Shown piece by piece: positions 33,523 to 43,393 of a stretch of 64,000 nucleotides of DNA. The DNA comes from CAYFFV01 sp964342695. GTDB lineage: Bacteria > Acidobacteriota > Vicinamibacteria > Vicinamibacterales > UBA8438. Made by a program: the position numbers and the translations under genes. The notes beneath the pieces were generated by a model. That model saw nothing but the letters and a program-made list of their open reading frames with translations, was not told where the DNA came from and did not search any database. Where the stretch lies: assembly GCA_964342695.1 (NCBI GenBank), contig CAYFFV010000005.1:47538-111537 (forward strand), written 5' to 3'. Numbering within the stretch: the first letter of the stretch is position 1; each line of letters starts with the position of its first letter.

Positions 33523-34860
33523 TTATTTTCGCTTTACTATAAGCTTCAATCCAGTAACTGACACAACACGGATTTCCTCACCCACATTAATGTCTACATC
33601 AGCCATGGCCGACCATAATTCCCCATGAGTAGAAACTAACCCCGAAGATCCTGCAGAGATCGATTTCGTCACGAGTCCTGTTTGACCAACCATACCACTA
33701 CGACCTGTTACAGGCGTTGCAAGTTGAGCACGAAGGCCCAAGCGTGTCAAACCTAAGACAATAAGTCCAAGGGGCAACATTAATGAGATGACAAAAAACC
33801 AACCAAGCTGTAACTCGGGTAAAGGAGAATCAACTAACATCAATGAACCAAGTACCATGCTTACAATTCCGCCAGTCGCCAGCAAGCCGTACGTAGCGGT
33901 CATCATTTCTGCAACAAGAAGACCGATACCAAGTAAAATCAACAATAAACCCACGTAATTAATTGGCAATACTTGAAATGCAAAGAACGCCAAAAGCAAG
34001 CACACAGCGCCAGCGATGCCAGGAATTATGCCCCCTGGGTTCCAAAGCTCAATGGTTAACCCTAACGTACCAAGACTCAATAGAAGCACTGCTATTTGGG
34101 GGTGGGCAATAGCACTCAACAATCGTTGCCGCCAAGTCATCTCTATTTGTTCAACCTCTAGACGCCCAATATCCAACACGACCGTCTCTCCATCCCATCG
34201 TGTCACCTCGTATCCATCAAGAAGTTGAAGAAGATGATCCACATCTTCGGCCACAAAATCAATAAGTGGAGGTTCGGCTTGCAGTGCTTCTTGCTCTGTA
34301 AACGATTGACTCTCTACAACTGCCTTTTCCGCCAATTGAACGTTTCGATTTCTTTGGCTTGCCAAAGACCTAGCATAGGCCGCCACATCAGACGCAGCCT
34401 TTTCTGCCATCGTTTCATCCATACTTTCGCCAGTACCAGAAACAGGGTGGGCCGCACCAATATGTGTACCTGGAGCCATTGCCGCCACATCAGCCGCGAT
34501 AGTAATAAGAAAGCCTGCAGAAGCCGCTCGCGCTCCACTTGGGCCCACATAAACGACAACAGGGGTATCTGACTCAATAATGCTAGTGTTAATAGCTCTC
34601 GTAGCGTCAACTAAACCACCTGGAGTCCGAAGCACAAAAACAATCAAATCGACGTCATTGGCATCAGCTTTTTTGACAGTCTGGTTAATAAATTCAGCCG
34701 AAACAGGGTGAATCAGAGAATCAACTTCGGCAACATACACCTTAGTTTCATTTACACCGGGAACTCTTTCTTGCGCATTTACCCACAATTTATCTAGCGA
34801 GCAAACAGCTATCAAACACAATACTGCGCAGGCCAAGCTAAGATTGTTAAACACTTTCAT
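33523..34860 (-). CDS. nfeD: NfeD-family membrane serine protease (ClpP class)
   Basis: About 445 residues from the ATG at 34860; a GTG 12 bases earlier is in frame. A signal-type hydrophobic start (LSLACAVLCLIAVCSL) leads to a ClpP/SppA-like domain. Its catalytic Ser is in ARAASAGF and the likely Lys in MAEKAASD. Four membrane helices follow (about residues 265-370) and a C-terminal NfeD OB-fold (GMVGQTGLV to the end). Long NfeD proteins of this form act as Ser-Lys membrane proteases on partner slipins, and the slipin gene is next downstream. A TTGACA-type promoter precedes it. Confidence 0.9.
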   Translation of the reverse strand: MKVFNNLSLACAVLCLIAVCSLDKLWVNAQERVPGVNETKVYVAEVDSLIHPVSAEFINQTVKKADANDVDLIVFVLRTPGGLVDATRAINTSIIESDTPVVVYVGPSGARAASAGFLITIAADVAAMAPGTHIGAAHPVSGTGESMDETMAEKAASDVAAYARSLASQRNRNVQLAEKAVVESQSFTEQEALQAEPPLIDFVAEDVDHLLQLLDGYEVTRWDGETVVLDIGRLEVEQIEMTWRQRLLSAIAHPQIAVLLLSLGTLGLTIELWNPGGIIPGIAGAVCLLLAFFAFQVLPINYVGLLLILLGIGLLVAEMMTATYGLLATGGIVSMVLGSLMLVDSPLPELQLGWFFVISLMLPLGLIVLGLTRLGLRAQLATPVTGRSGMVGQTGLVTKSISAGSSGLVSTHGELWSAMADVDINVGEEIRVVSVTGLKLIVKRK

Positions 34861-34899
34861 AAATCTCTGCACGCTATGACTCTATATGGTTATAGTCAC

Positions 34900-34928
34900 A
34901 AGGTATCTAAGTCCCCTTGACCTGTCAA
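34900..34928 (-). promoter_or_regulatory. Promoter of the nfeD-slipin operon
   Basis: On the minus strand, TTGACA (34923-34928) is a perfect -35, followed after 17 bases by TACCTT (34900-34905), a moderate -10. Transcription would begin near 34893, about 33 bases before the nfeD ATG. It sits in the divergent gap shared with mobA. Confidence 0.6.
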
Positions 34929-35002
34929 CAACCAAAGGCGCACTCCATGCAACGTAAAAACGAATCAGTAAACATTCGAATCTGGTAAGGTTAGTCGATT
35001 CA

Positions 35003-35590
35003 ATGCAAACAGCAGTGATTCTTGCAGGTGGGCGGGCGCGGCGTTTTAATGGACAAAATAAACCACTTCTTCCTATTGGAGGAACAAGCATCATATGCCG
35101 TCAGCTCAAACTTTTAACTTCCATAACCGACTCCGTTGCGATCGTAACGAACGATGTACACAGTTACTCTCACCTTGAAGTTGCCATCTGGAAAGATTTG
35201 ATTCCAAACGTCGGGCCACTCGGTGGAATCTATACTGCGTTGAGCAATTCTCGAACCGACCGCACTTTAATTATTGCAGGAGACATGCCTTTCTTGACAA
35301 AGGAATTCCTTCAATATGTCGTCCATGTTCAAGAAGATGCGGACATCGTCATCCCACACAATACAGATGGCTATCAACCGCTATGCGCTTCATATGGAAA
35401 CGGCTGTCAAGACTTACTTAAACAGCGTATCGAAAAAGGACACCTGAAACTTATCGACCTCTTGTCAGACTGTCGTGTTTACGAAATTAAGTCAGAAGAA
35501 ATAAAATCACTTAACCCAAACGGTAATTTATTCTTTAATATCAATACACCGGAAGACTATCGAGAGGCTAATATTCTCGCGTCCCAATAA
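35003..35590 (+). CDS. mobA: Molybdenum cofactor guanylyltransferase MobA
   Basis: 195 residues beginning QTAVILAGGRARRFNGQNKP, the nucleotidyltransferase motif of MobA with the invariant Lys. The block GPLGGIYTALSNS and TLIIAGDMPFL (metal-binding Asp) follow. It attaches GMP to molybdopterin to form the bis-MGD cofactor of DMSO-reductase-type enzymes. No other moa, moe or mob genes are in the window. MobA-like proteins that act on other nucleotides (MocA) have similar motifs, so MobA is a good but not certain name. It lies six bases upstream of argS, which suggests cotranscription. Confidence 0.85.
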   Translation: MQTAVILAGGRARRFNGQNKPLLPIGGTSIICRQLKLLTSITDSVAIVTNDVHSYSHLEVAIWKDLIPNVGPLGGIYTALSNSRTDRTLIIAGDMPFLTKEFLQYVVHVQEDADIVIPHNTDGYQPLCASYGNGCQDLLKQRIEKGHLKLIDLLSDCRVYEIKSEEIKSLNPNGNLFFNINTPEDYREANILASQ

Positions 35591-35596
35591 AATCTA

Positions 35597-37606
35597 ATGA
35601 TTCTTTCAGTCCATAACATTTTGCGCACACGGCTGGCCAAAGCCTTGAGAACTCTTTATAAACTAGACGCTGATGCCGTGCCGGCTATCGGTATTAAATA
35701 CCCACCAGACCGGATGCTTGGTGATTTAGCAGTCACTGTAGCGTTTGAATTGGCACGCACTCTTCGTAAACCCCCAAAACTCATCGCCCAAGAATTGATA
35801 GCCGCCATCGGTGATATTGAGGGAATCACGAAAAGTGAAGCCACACCAAACGGGTACATCAATTTACACCTTGATCGTCGGAGTCATCTTCAGGCTGCTT
35901 TTGGTCAACCAGACAGCACACCATCTGGAACAGCAGACATGAAAACAGTGGTTGAACACACCGCAATTAATCCAAATAAAGCCGCACATGTAGGCCACCT
36001 GAGAAACTCGGCTTTGGGAGACACCCTCGTTAGACTGCTACGTTTCCAGGGACATCATGTTGAGACTCAAAATTATATCGACGACACCGGCGTGCAGGTT
36101 GCAGATGTTGTAGTTGGTTTTATAGAAATAGAACAGATGAACTTGGAAGCAGTAAAACATCTCGCAGACACGACGCAATTTGACTACTACTGTTGGGACT
36201 TATATGCCCGTGTCACAAGTTGGTATGAAGAAGATCCTACGCGACTAGAAAAGCGAACACAAACATTACACGCTTTGGAACGCGGCAAGAACGACACTGC
36301 GACGCTTGCCCATTTTATAGCCGAGCGTATCGTGCGTCTCCATCTCAAAACGATGGATCGTCTCAATATTGAGTACGATCTGCTAAGTTGGGAAGGAGAC
36401 ATCCTGCAACGTGATTTTTGGGCAACAACCTTTGAAATCCTCAAAACTTCTGGAGCAATCTCGTATGAAACGAGTGGGAAACAGACCGGTTGCTGGATTA
36501 TGCCGATTACCGATGGAACAGATAATGAAGCATCTGAAGCAGAAGAGGAAGTAGATAGCGAAAAGGAGGCTCGAGCAAAAGTAATTGTTCGATCTAACGG
36601 AATCGTAACTTACGTCGGAAAAGATATTGCGTATCAATTTTGGAAATTTGGCTTACTAACAAACAACTTTAATTACAAAATCTTTAGCGAGCAACGCTCA
36701 GGAAAAACTCTTTGGACGACCATTTCCGGTGATTCTTCTGTATTTAGGAACAACGCCGTACAACCTGATTTTGGAAATGCTACCGCTGTTTATAATGTCA
36801 TCGATACACGACAGTCATACCTGCAACGTCTACTGCAACAAGCTTTACACGCTACTGGCCATAAAGAAGAGTCTAGCCGTTCAATTCATTTTTCCTATGA
36901 AATGGTGGCGCTATCAAATCAGACAGCAAAAAGCCTTGGTTACGAAACCGATGATGAGCGTCCCTTTGTTGAAGTCTCTGGACGAAAAGGACTCGGCGTC
37001 AAAGCGGATGACCTTCTTGATCTAGTAACGAAAGCGGCCAAAGAACAGGTCGTTACACGGAACACAGAACTGACGAAAACAGAGGCACATTCAATTGCCA
37101 CAGCAATTGGAGTAGCAGCCATTCGATATTTCATGATCAAGTATTCTCGAGTGAAAGTAATCGCATTTGACCTGAACGAAGCCCTCAGCTTTGAAGGCGA
37201 AAGCGGACCCTATCTCCAGTACGCAGCACTTAGGTCCATGAACATCCTCGACAAACTTCATTCTCAGTACGGAACAACCGAAGACATAATCATTGGAAAA
37301 CTTTCCGACATTCCAAATACTGTGTTTTATGACCAAAACAATAATGATCTCTGGAACTTAGTATTAGAATCTTCTCGACTCGACGAAATTGTCGATCAAG
37401 CGATCCGCACCTTAGAACTATCGGTTCTGGCGAAATATAGTTTCACTCTTGCTCAACACTTTAACGCCTTTTATCATAAATATCCTGTGATAAAAGAAGA
37501 GGAAGAAACTGTTCGTCTCTACCGTGCGGCAGCAGTTCTTTACTTCAAGCAACAGATAACGCAAGCATTACACCTAATAGGCTGCACTGTGCCTCATCGA
37601 ATGTAA
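35597..37606 (+). CDS. argS: Arginyl-tRNA synthetase
   Basis: 669 residues, longer than the usual 550-600. The HIGH motif appears as HVGHLRN (131-137), followed by GDTLVRLLRFQGHHVETQNY, and the KMSKS position is the degenerate VSGRKGLGVKADDLL seen in many ArgRS. The C-terminal DALR anticodon-binding domain ends VPHRM, like the canonical VPERM. Extra length comes partly from an acidic segment at about 309-325 (DNEASEAEEEVDSEKEA) inserted in the catalytic core. It charges tRNA-Arg. It follows mobA on the plus strand and converges with the unknown gene at 37.6 kb. Confidence 0.94.
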   Translation: MILSVHNILRTRLAKALRTLYKLDADAVPAIGIKYPPDRMLGDLAVTVAFELARTLRKPPKLIAQELIAAIGDIEGITKSEATPNGYINLHLDRRSHLQAAFGQPDSTPSGTADMKTVVEHTAINPNKAAHVGHLRNSALGDTLVRLLRFQGHHVETQNYIDDTGVQVADVVVGFIEIEQMNLEAVKHLADTTQFDYYCWDLYARVTSWYEEDPTRLEKRTQTLHALERGKNDTATLAHFIAERIVRLHLKTMDRLNIEYDLLSWEGDILQRDFWATTFEILKTSGAISYETSGKQTGCWIMPITDGTDNEASEAEEEVDSEKEARAKVIVRSNGIVTYVGKDIAYQFWKFGLLTNNFNYKIFSEQRSGKTLWTTISGDSSVFRNNAVQPDFGNATAVYNVIDTRQSYLQRLLQQALHATGHKEESSRSIHFSYEMVALSNQTAKSLGYETDDERPFVEVSGRKGLGVKADDLLDLVTKAAKEQVVTRNTELTKTEAHSIATAIGVAAIRYFMIKYSRVKVIAFDLNEALSFEGESGPYLQYAALRSMNILDKLHSQYGTTEDIIIGKLSDIPNTVFYDQNNNDLWNLVLESSRLDEIVDQAIRTLELSVLAKYSFTLAQHFNAFYHKYPVIKEEEETVRLYRAAAVLYFKQQITQALHLIGCTVPHRM

Positions 37607-37622
37607 GGTGGCGACGATCCAG

Positions 37623-38324
37623 TTACGACTCAAATTTAATGCGCGGGAAATTCAGGCGCTCACGTAACAGCCGACCTGCTTCTGACCTTACGGCCCCTTT
37701 AAATACTTGGTCGGTCATTCTATATCGATAAGCAGACAAGGCTTCTTCCGCCTCTATCTGTAAGGCCTTACTTATTAATGGATTCAGGTGCTCCCACGCG
37801 GCAAGAAGCAGAGAGCGATCGATTTCTGCTAGCTCTTCAATGAGGAGATTACGTTCCGGCCCAGTCGCGCGTTTGGCACCTGAACGCAACCCATCCAACG
37901 TCTGTATAACCTTCCTGACCGCATCAACTGTCTTCGCAGGCTGTTTGTTCTGGCTGTGCCACTTAGTTAATTCGAGGATAACGCGATCAAGATGATCGAT
38001 GAGCGACAAGCGTCGCGACATATTTTGATCGTCGGCTTTAGGATTGATGTCACTTATAGCTCCGACAGCCCGTCTCCATTCCCTAAATAAGTCCATCACA
38101 TCATCTTCGCAATACTCGATACGAACTGGCCTACGTACTTTTCCGCTGGACTCACGGCGACCAACCACGCGATCAATCGCCTTAAATACAATACTCAAGG
38201 GGATTTTTTCCTGAGCCCATGTACAGACAAGTTCAAACGCTGGTCCGACAATTCTTATTAGATGACCATCATTACGCCGACAGAGATAAGATTCGACATC
38301 ACGACAGTAGAAGCCTTGATCCAT
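37623..38324 (-). CDS. Conserved-looking protein of unknown function next to birA
   Basis: 233 residues, soluble, without a signal peptide or membrane segment. The N-terminal half (CRDVESYLCRRNDGHLIRIV and ELVCTWAQEKIPLSIVFKAI) looks like a compact helical domain. The C-terminal half is a run of charged helices (LAEIDRSLLLAAWEHLNPLI, EALSAYRYRM). I do not recognise it. It is on the minus strand, 89 bases after birA, at the end of the valS-nadC-birA run, and may belong to that operon. In related genomes this slot is often occupied by a CoaX-type kinase, but no kinase motif is visible here. Confidence 0.6.
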   Translation of the reverse strand: MDQGFYCRDVESYLCRRNDGHLIRIVGPAFELVCTWAQEKIPLSIVFKAIDRVVGRRESSGKVRRPVRIEYCEDDVMDLFREWRRAVGAISDINPKADDQNMSRRLSLIDHLDRVILELTKWHSQNKQPAKTVDAVRKVIQTLDGLRSGAKRATGPERNLLIEELAEIDRSLLLAAWEHLNPLISKALQIEAEEALSAYRYRMTDQVFKGAVRSEAGRLLRERLNFPRIKFES

Positions 38325-38413
38325 TCCATTCCCACACTATCTGCGAACCCAATAGGGTTAATCTGATCTTTCTGATATCAATCGCGAATAACATCGCAAC
38401 CATTACGAGAATC

Positions 38414-39256
38414 TCATTGAGCAGCGCTATCTCTCCACTCGACGTCTCCCGCCCGCAAGCGTTCAATCTTTCCGTTAGATAAAACAAGAAGCGCGCCTTC
38501 TATATCTATGCCTTTTGTAATTCCGTGTCGGCTTTCATTACCCTCAACCCACTGAATTTCTGTCTCCTTGCTCATAGGCGCCAACTCTGACCATCGGCCT
38601 AACATCACATGACTGTATCCCTGAAGCATTTTAAGACGCCATTCTGACATTGCGGCCAATACCTCAATAAAAACTAATGCCCGTTCAACCTTCTTTCCAA
38701 CTTCTCTTTCAAGCGAACTTGCCTGCACTGGAAATCCGGTCGGATATTCAGTCGTAGTTACATTGATACCAATACCAATAACAACTGCGTCGACTGCTCC
38801 CTTGACTTGGCAAGTTTCCGCCAGAATACCTCCAATTTTTGAAATCTTACCTTTCTTACCGCTAATACCAGCTCCTTCCACGACAAGATCGTTGGGCCAC
38901 TTAATAAGAATAGGAGCGCCTGTTGCGGCACGAATACCCTCCGTCGTCGCCACCCCAGCCATCAACGTAATAGACGGAGAATAGACACCTCTTAAGATAA
39001 TAGAAAAATAAAGGCCGACCACTGCAGGAGAAAACCATTCCCTCCCACGTCGACCCCTTCCACTTGTTTGACTCTCCGCAAGTACAATCGTTCCGTCTTC
39101 TGCCCCTTCCGCAGCTAAACCCAGTGCCACATCATTAGTAGAAGACACTTCTGAAAAAAATCTAAGACGATCACCAAAAACTCCAATTCGGTTCGCGCCG
39201 GAAACTAAAGCCTGATCGATATCGGCAGGAAGCATTAGTCCATCCACTTCTCGCAA
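38414..39256 (-). CDS. birA: Biotin--[acetyl-CoA carboxylase] ligase
   Basis: 280 residues. The biotinoyl-AMP loop GRGRRGR is at about residue 66, and KWPNDLVV and GIGINV are the other catalytic blocks. There is no N-terminal helix-turn-helix, so this is a monofunctional (group I) ligase rather than a repressor. A Gly/Lys-rich insertion (GISGKKGKISKIGG) follows KWPNDL. The enzyme attaches biotin to carboxylase carrier proteins. The gene is 21 bases after nadC in the same direction. Confidence 0.92.
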   Translation of the reverse strand: MREVDGLMLPADIDQALVSGANRIGVFGDRLRFFSEVSSTNDVALGLAAEGAEDGTIVLAESQTSGRGRRGREWFSPAVVGLYFSIILRGVYSPSITLMAGVATTEGIRAATGAPILIKWPNDLVVEGAGISGKKGKISKIGGILAETCQVKGAVDAVVIGIGINVTTTEYPTGFPVQASSLEREVGKKVERALVFIEVLAAMSEWRLKMLQGYSHVMLGRWSELAPMSKETEIQWVEGNESRHGITKGIDIEGALLVLSNGKIERLRAGDVEWRDSAAQ

Positions 39257-39277
39257 TTTGCTATTAGTAGGTGAAAA

Positions 39278-40138
39278 TTAGCTCGCGTTTTTGATCGTAA
39301 AACTACAATTTACTGCTGGAGCAGAATGCGTCAGAGCTCCAACAGAAATAAAATCAACTCCGGTTAAAGCTATCTCACGAGTTCGATCGATACTGATGCC
39401 CCCAGATACTTCAATAGCTGCACGTTTATCAATCATCTTCACCGCCTCTCGAACCGTTCTAGTTGACATATTGTCCAGTAAAATGATGTCCGCACCAGCG
39501 GCAACCGCCTCTTGAACCTCTTCGAGAGATTCTGCTTCAACTTCCACTGGTTTGTCCTGGCGAGTTTTAAGCCCTGATTTGACCGCATGTCTTAATGATC
39601 CAACTACCTGAATGTGATTATCCTTAATGAGTAGCCCATCCTCGAGAGAATAACGATGATTTTCACCACCTCCTACACGTACTGCATACTTCTGGAGAGT
39701 TCTCAAGGTGGGAATAGTCTTCCTTGTATCCATGATGACTGCCTTGCCATCCGCCGCATCAACGTACTTACGTGCAAGTGTCGCCACCCCAGACAGCCAT
39801 TGTAAAAAGTTAAGCGCTGTCCTTTCAGCTTTCAACAGAGAATCTGCCGATCCTTCAATACGAAGAACTACCGTGTCTTTCGAGAAGAGTTCACCATCTT
39901 TTTGTAGTTGATCAATTCGCACGTTAGAGTCAACCTGCATAAATGTCTCGACTGCAATGTCCACCCCTGCAAGCACACAAAATGGCTCCTGCACTATTAA
40001 TTCGCCGACCGCTCTCTGCTGGGGAGGAACCATCGCAGCGGTAGTAATGTCACCGCCTCCGATATCTTCAGTCAATGCCTGCGCCACAATATCGCTGTAC
40101 TCTATTCGATCAAGTCGCTTTAACGTCTCTACCTTCAC
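39278..40138 (-). CDS. nadC: Nicotinate-nucleotide pyrophosphorylase (carboxylating)
   Basis: 286 residues. The segment DTRKTIPTLRTLQKYAVRVG, followed by GGENHRYSLEDGLLIKDNHI, is the quinolinate-binding signature. EVEAESLEEV and LLDNMS complete the barrel. NadC converts quinolinate and PRPP to nicotinate mononucleotide in de novo NAD synthesis. Its start overlaps the valS stop by four bases. The rest of the pathway (nadA, nadB) is not in the window. Confidence 0.95.
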   Translation of the reverse strand: MKVETLKRLDRIEYSDIVAQALTEDIGGGDITTAAMVPPQQRAVGELIVQEPFCVLAGVDIAVETFMQVDSNVRIDQLQKDGELFSKDTVVLRIEGSADSLLKAERTALNFLQWLSGVATLARKYVDAADGKAVIMDTRKTIPTLRTLQKYAVRVGGGENHRYSLEDGLLIKDNHIQVVGSLRHAVKSGLKTRQDKPVEVEAESLEEVQEAVAAGADIILLDNMSTRTVREAVKMIDKRAAIEVSGGISIDRTREIALTGVDFISVGALTHSAPAVNCSFTIKNAS

Positions 40139-42801
40139 CCGCCAAACTCCAACAGTATCTGTTCAAGTTTCCCTTGTCGTTCTCTTAAACCACGTTCCTG
40201 AACTCGTGCCTCCGCAACAACCTCAGGATCGGCTCTTTCTATAAACGCTTTATTCCCTAATCTGGCCTCCACCGATTCACGCTGTCGAATTAGCTTTTCC
40301 AGATCTCGTCTAATTCGCTGAATCTCTTTTTTGCGATCTACAACTCCCGCTAAAGGTATATGAATTTCAAAATCTCGAACAACCCGACGAACGGTCTCTG
40401 GATCTCTCGGCACGTGATCAGAAAAGTCGAGTGAACCAAGCCCAGCCAACCGCGACACATCTGCAGACTGTTCCGTGACGTTACTCCTCTCCTTTCCATC
40501 CATACCTTGAATATAGACATTCACCCGAGCAGAAGGAACAACACCCCATTCTGATCTGATAGTCCTGATAGCAGTAACAATTTCTTGCATTAAAGTCATC
40601 GTCGAGACCGCGGCCTCATCAGTCCAATCCGAATTAGGTTCTGGAAAAGACGTCAATGTGATCGTCTGGCCCTCACCATCTGTAGCTTGTCCTTCGTCTC
40701 TGCTTCGAGGAAGAGCCTGCCATATTTCCTCAGTCACAAAGGGCATAAATGGGTGCAACATCCGCAATATCCGTTCATGCACTTCCAGCAAAACAGCAAG
40801 AGCGTTTTCATTATATTGAACACCTGGTTGAAGTTGCGGTTTAACGAGTTCGATATACCAATCAGCGTACTCATGCCAAAAAAAGTGATACAAGCGATCA
40901 GCGGCCAAATCAAATCTAAATTCTTCAAGAGCAATCTGTACTTCGTGACTTAAAGCGCTGGTGCGATGTAGTATCCATCGATGCGCTACCCCCAATGATG
41001 AAATCTTAGGAATTGTGGGACGACTGATCGTTGCTTCAGGAATGTTTAACAACACAAATCTGGAGGCATTCCATATCTTGTTAACGAATTGTCTATACCC
41101 TCTCAGGCGTCCCTCCGACAAAGAAATATCCATTCCAGGAGATGCAAGAGCGGCCAGGGTAAAGCGAAATGCGTCCGCACCAATTTCATTAATGAGTTCC
41201 AATGGATCAACAACATTCCCCTTGGATTTACTCATTTTTTGACCATGAGCATCTCTCACGAGAGACGTGATGTAGACCTTTTTAAACGGCACCTCTCCAA
41301 CAAATTTTTTACCAAGCATCATCATCCTGGCTACCCAGAAAAAAATGATGTCGTGGGCTGTCATCAAGAGGCTTGTCGGATAATAGCGGTCCAAGTCAGG
41401 TGTTTCATCTGGCCAACCCAAAGTGCTAAAAGGCCAGAGTCCTGAACTGAACCAAGTATCAAGGACATCGGTATCCTGCCTTAACTTCCCCCCACAAGAA
41501 CAAGTTGAGGGTGTGTTCTCATCAACGACAACGTTGGAACATGATTCACAGTACCATGCAGGAATACGATGTCCCCACCATAATTGCCTCGAAATACACC
41601 AATCATGGATGTTGGACATCCAGTCTTCATAAGTCTTTGTCCAATTATTAGGAACAAAAACTGTTTCTCCGTCTTTAACGGACTGACTGGCTTGTTCGGC
41701 CAGCGACTTGATCTTTACAAACCATTGGGTCGAAAGTAACGGTTCCACTACTGTCCCACAGCGCTGACAATGGCCAACAGCATGGGAGTGATCTTCAACT
41801 CCGACAAGCAATCCTTTGTCTTCAAGATCAGATAGAACAGATTTCCTAGCTTTAAACCGATCCTGTCCAACATACTGCGCGGCATCAGCAGTGATTCGAC
41901 CATCTTCATCAATCACAGAGACCTGCGGTAAATCATGGCGCAGCCCCATTTCAAAATCGTTTGGATCATGGGCTGGTGTCACCTTCACAGCACCCGTTCC
42001 GAATCCTTGATCGACAAACTCATCAGCAATAATTGGAATGCGCCGACCGATAAGCGGTAAGACAACATCAGCGCCGATGTGAGCTCTATATCGCACATCA
42101 CTAGGATGCACCGCGACTGCAGTGTCACCTAGCATTGTTTCAGGGCGTGTCGTTGCTACTGTAAGTGACCGCTCTCCATTAAATAGAGGGTAGCTAATAT
42201 GGTAAAGCTTTCCCTTCATGTCCTTATGAACAACCTCTAAATCTGACAGCGCAGTCCTACAGCGAGTACACCAACTTACCAAATACGTGCCTCGATAAAT
42301 AAGTCCTTCCCGATACAAAGAAACAAAAACCTTACGAACAGCACGCGACAAGTTTTCATCAAGAGTAAATCGTTCACGGGACCAATCGACAGAAGAACCC
42401 AATTTTCGCATCTGACTTGTAATCGTGCCATGGCTCTTTTCTACCCAATCCCAGACACGCTTTTCAAAAGCATCTCGTCCAAGATCGTGCCTCGTCTTAC
42501 CCTCTTGTGCCAGCTGCTTTTCAACTACATTTTGAGTCGCAATACCCGCATGGTCCGTCCCGGGAAGCCATAACACGTCGTAACCTTTCATACGTTTCCA
42601 ACGGGCAACAACATCGGGAAGCGTCTGATTGAGGGCATGGCCGATATGTAGCCATCCCGTTACATTTGGCGGTGGCAACACCATACTGAAAGAGGGTTTA
42701 TTGGTTACAGGATCGGCACGAAACGCACCGATGCTTTCCCAGTATGCATACCACTTTGGATCGATCTTCGCGTGCTCGAAGACCTTCGTCAGTTCACGCA
42801 T
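40135..42801 (-). CDS. valS: Valyl-tRNA synthetase
   Basis: 888 residues, the usual size. The class I HIGH motif is in PPPNVTGWLHIGHALNQ, KMSKS in GQKMSKSKGNVVDP, and the editing domain lies between (TTRPETMLGDTAVAV). A zinc-finger-like cysteine set is present (CESCSNVVVDE and TCSCGG), and the C-terminus is the ValRS coiled coil (about residues 820-888, REIQ/RRDLEKLIRQRESVEARL-type). It charges tRNA-Val. It is followed by nadC with overlapping codons, and lies 72 bases after the mutase small subunit. Confidence 0.97.
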   Translation of the reverse strand: MRELTKVFEHAKIDPKWYAYWESIGAFRADPVTNKPSFSMVLPPPNVTGWLHIGHALNQTLPDVVARWKRMKGYDVLWLPGTDHAGIATQNVVEKQLAQEGKTRHDLGRDAFEKRVWDWVEKSHGTITSQMRKLGSSVDWSRERFTLDENLSRAVRKVFVSLYREGLIYRGTYLVSWCTRCRTALSDLEVVHKDMKGKLYHISYPLFNGERSLTVATTRPETMLGDTAVAVHPSDVRYRAHIGADVVLPLIGRRIPIIADEFVDQGFGTGAVKVTPAHDPNDFEMGLRHDLPQVSVIDEDGRITADAAQYVGQDRFKARKSVLSDLEDKGLLVGVEDHSHAVGHCQRCGTVVEPLLSTQWFVKIKSLAEQASQSVKDGETVFVPNNWTKTYEDWMSNIHDWCISRQLWWGHRIPAWYCESCSNVVVDENTPSTCSCGGKLRQDTDVLDTWFSSGLWPFSTLGWPDETPDLDRYYPTSLLMTAHDIIFFWVARMMMLGKKFVGEVPFKKVYITSLVRDAHGQKMSKSKGNVVDPLELINEIGADAFRFTLAALASPGMDISLSEGRLRGYRQFVNKIWNASRFVLLNIPEATISRPTIPKISSLGVAHRWILHRTSALSHEVQIALEEFRFDLAADRLYHFFWHEYADWYIELVKPQLQPGVQYNENALAVLLEVHERILRMLHPFMPFVTEEIWQALPRSRDEGQATDGEGQTITLTSFPEPNSDWTDEAAVSTMTLMQEIVTAIRTIRSEWGVVPSARVNVYIQGMDGKERSNVTEQSADVSRLAGLGSLDFSDHVPRDPETVRRVVRDFEIHIPLAGVVDRKKEIQRIRRDLEKLIRQRESVEARLGNKAFIERADPEVVAEARVQERGLRERQGKLEQILLEFGG

Positions 42802-42873
42802 GTTACCTCATCACATCAAGAGAAATGGTGGACGGAATAGGGCTTAAGACACCTTAAATTGTTAATTACGAGA

Positions 42874-43287
42874 CTAATTGTCGTTCTCGCTGCTTCTAGA
42901 GTGAGCCTTAATAAATTGGGTTATTTCATTCATTGAAGTGCCTGGTTGAAAGATCCCTTCAATTCCTATCTGGTTAAGTTTTTTTACATCAGCATCAGGA
43001 ATAATACCGCCAATCACCACTAGAACATCATCCAACTTCTTCTCAGCAAGCAATTCCATCAGGCGAGGACAGATATGGTTATGTGCACCAGATAATATGG
43101 ACAAGCCAATCACATCAGCATCTTCTTGTAACGCAGCATCCACAATCTGTTCTGGGGTTTGTCTCAAGCCGGTATAAATTACTTCCATCCCTGCATCCCG
43201 CAAGGCTCTGGCAATAACCTTTGCACCCCGATCATGACCATCTAACCCTGGTTTAGCTATTACTACTCGTATTTTTCGCATCATCAC
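42874..43287 (-). CDS. icmB: B12-binding small subunit of an acyl-CoA mutase
   Basis: 137 residues: RVVIAKPGLDGHDRGAKVIA, with the DXHXXG motif (DGHDRG) whose His is the lower cobalt ligand. GLSILSGAH (SXL motif) and VVIGGIIP (GG motif) complete the B12-binding site. As a stand-alone subunit it must pair with a large subunit lacking this domain, which is the gene 106 bases upstream. Small subunits of methylmalonyl-CoA and isobutyryl-CoA mutases look alike; the icmB name rests on residues in the large subunit. Three candidate start codons lie in a row (GTG ATG ATG). Confidence 0.8.
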   Translation of the reverse strand: MMMRKIRVVIAKPGLDGHDRGAKVIARALRDAGMEVIYTGLRQTPEQIVDAALQEDADVIGLSILSGAHNHICPRLMELLAEKKLDDVLVVIGGIIPDADVKKLNQIGIEGIFQPGTSMNEITQFIKAHSRSSENDN

Positions 43288-43393
43288 CTAATAAAAACCT
43301 ACATCAATTATTACTGTACGTTCTCAAATTGAATAGACTAGAATTTTAGTGCTCTCTGACTCTTATAAGCATAAACCTTAATCTACACACCCA

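Noticed and set aside
40687..42010. Plus-strand open frames inside valS and other long genes
   Set aside because: They lie opposite strongly supported coding sequence, have no recognisable domains or ribosome binding sites, and look like antisense shadows.
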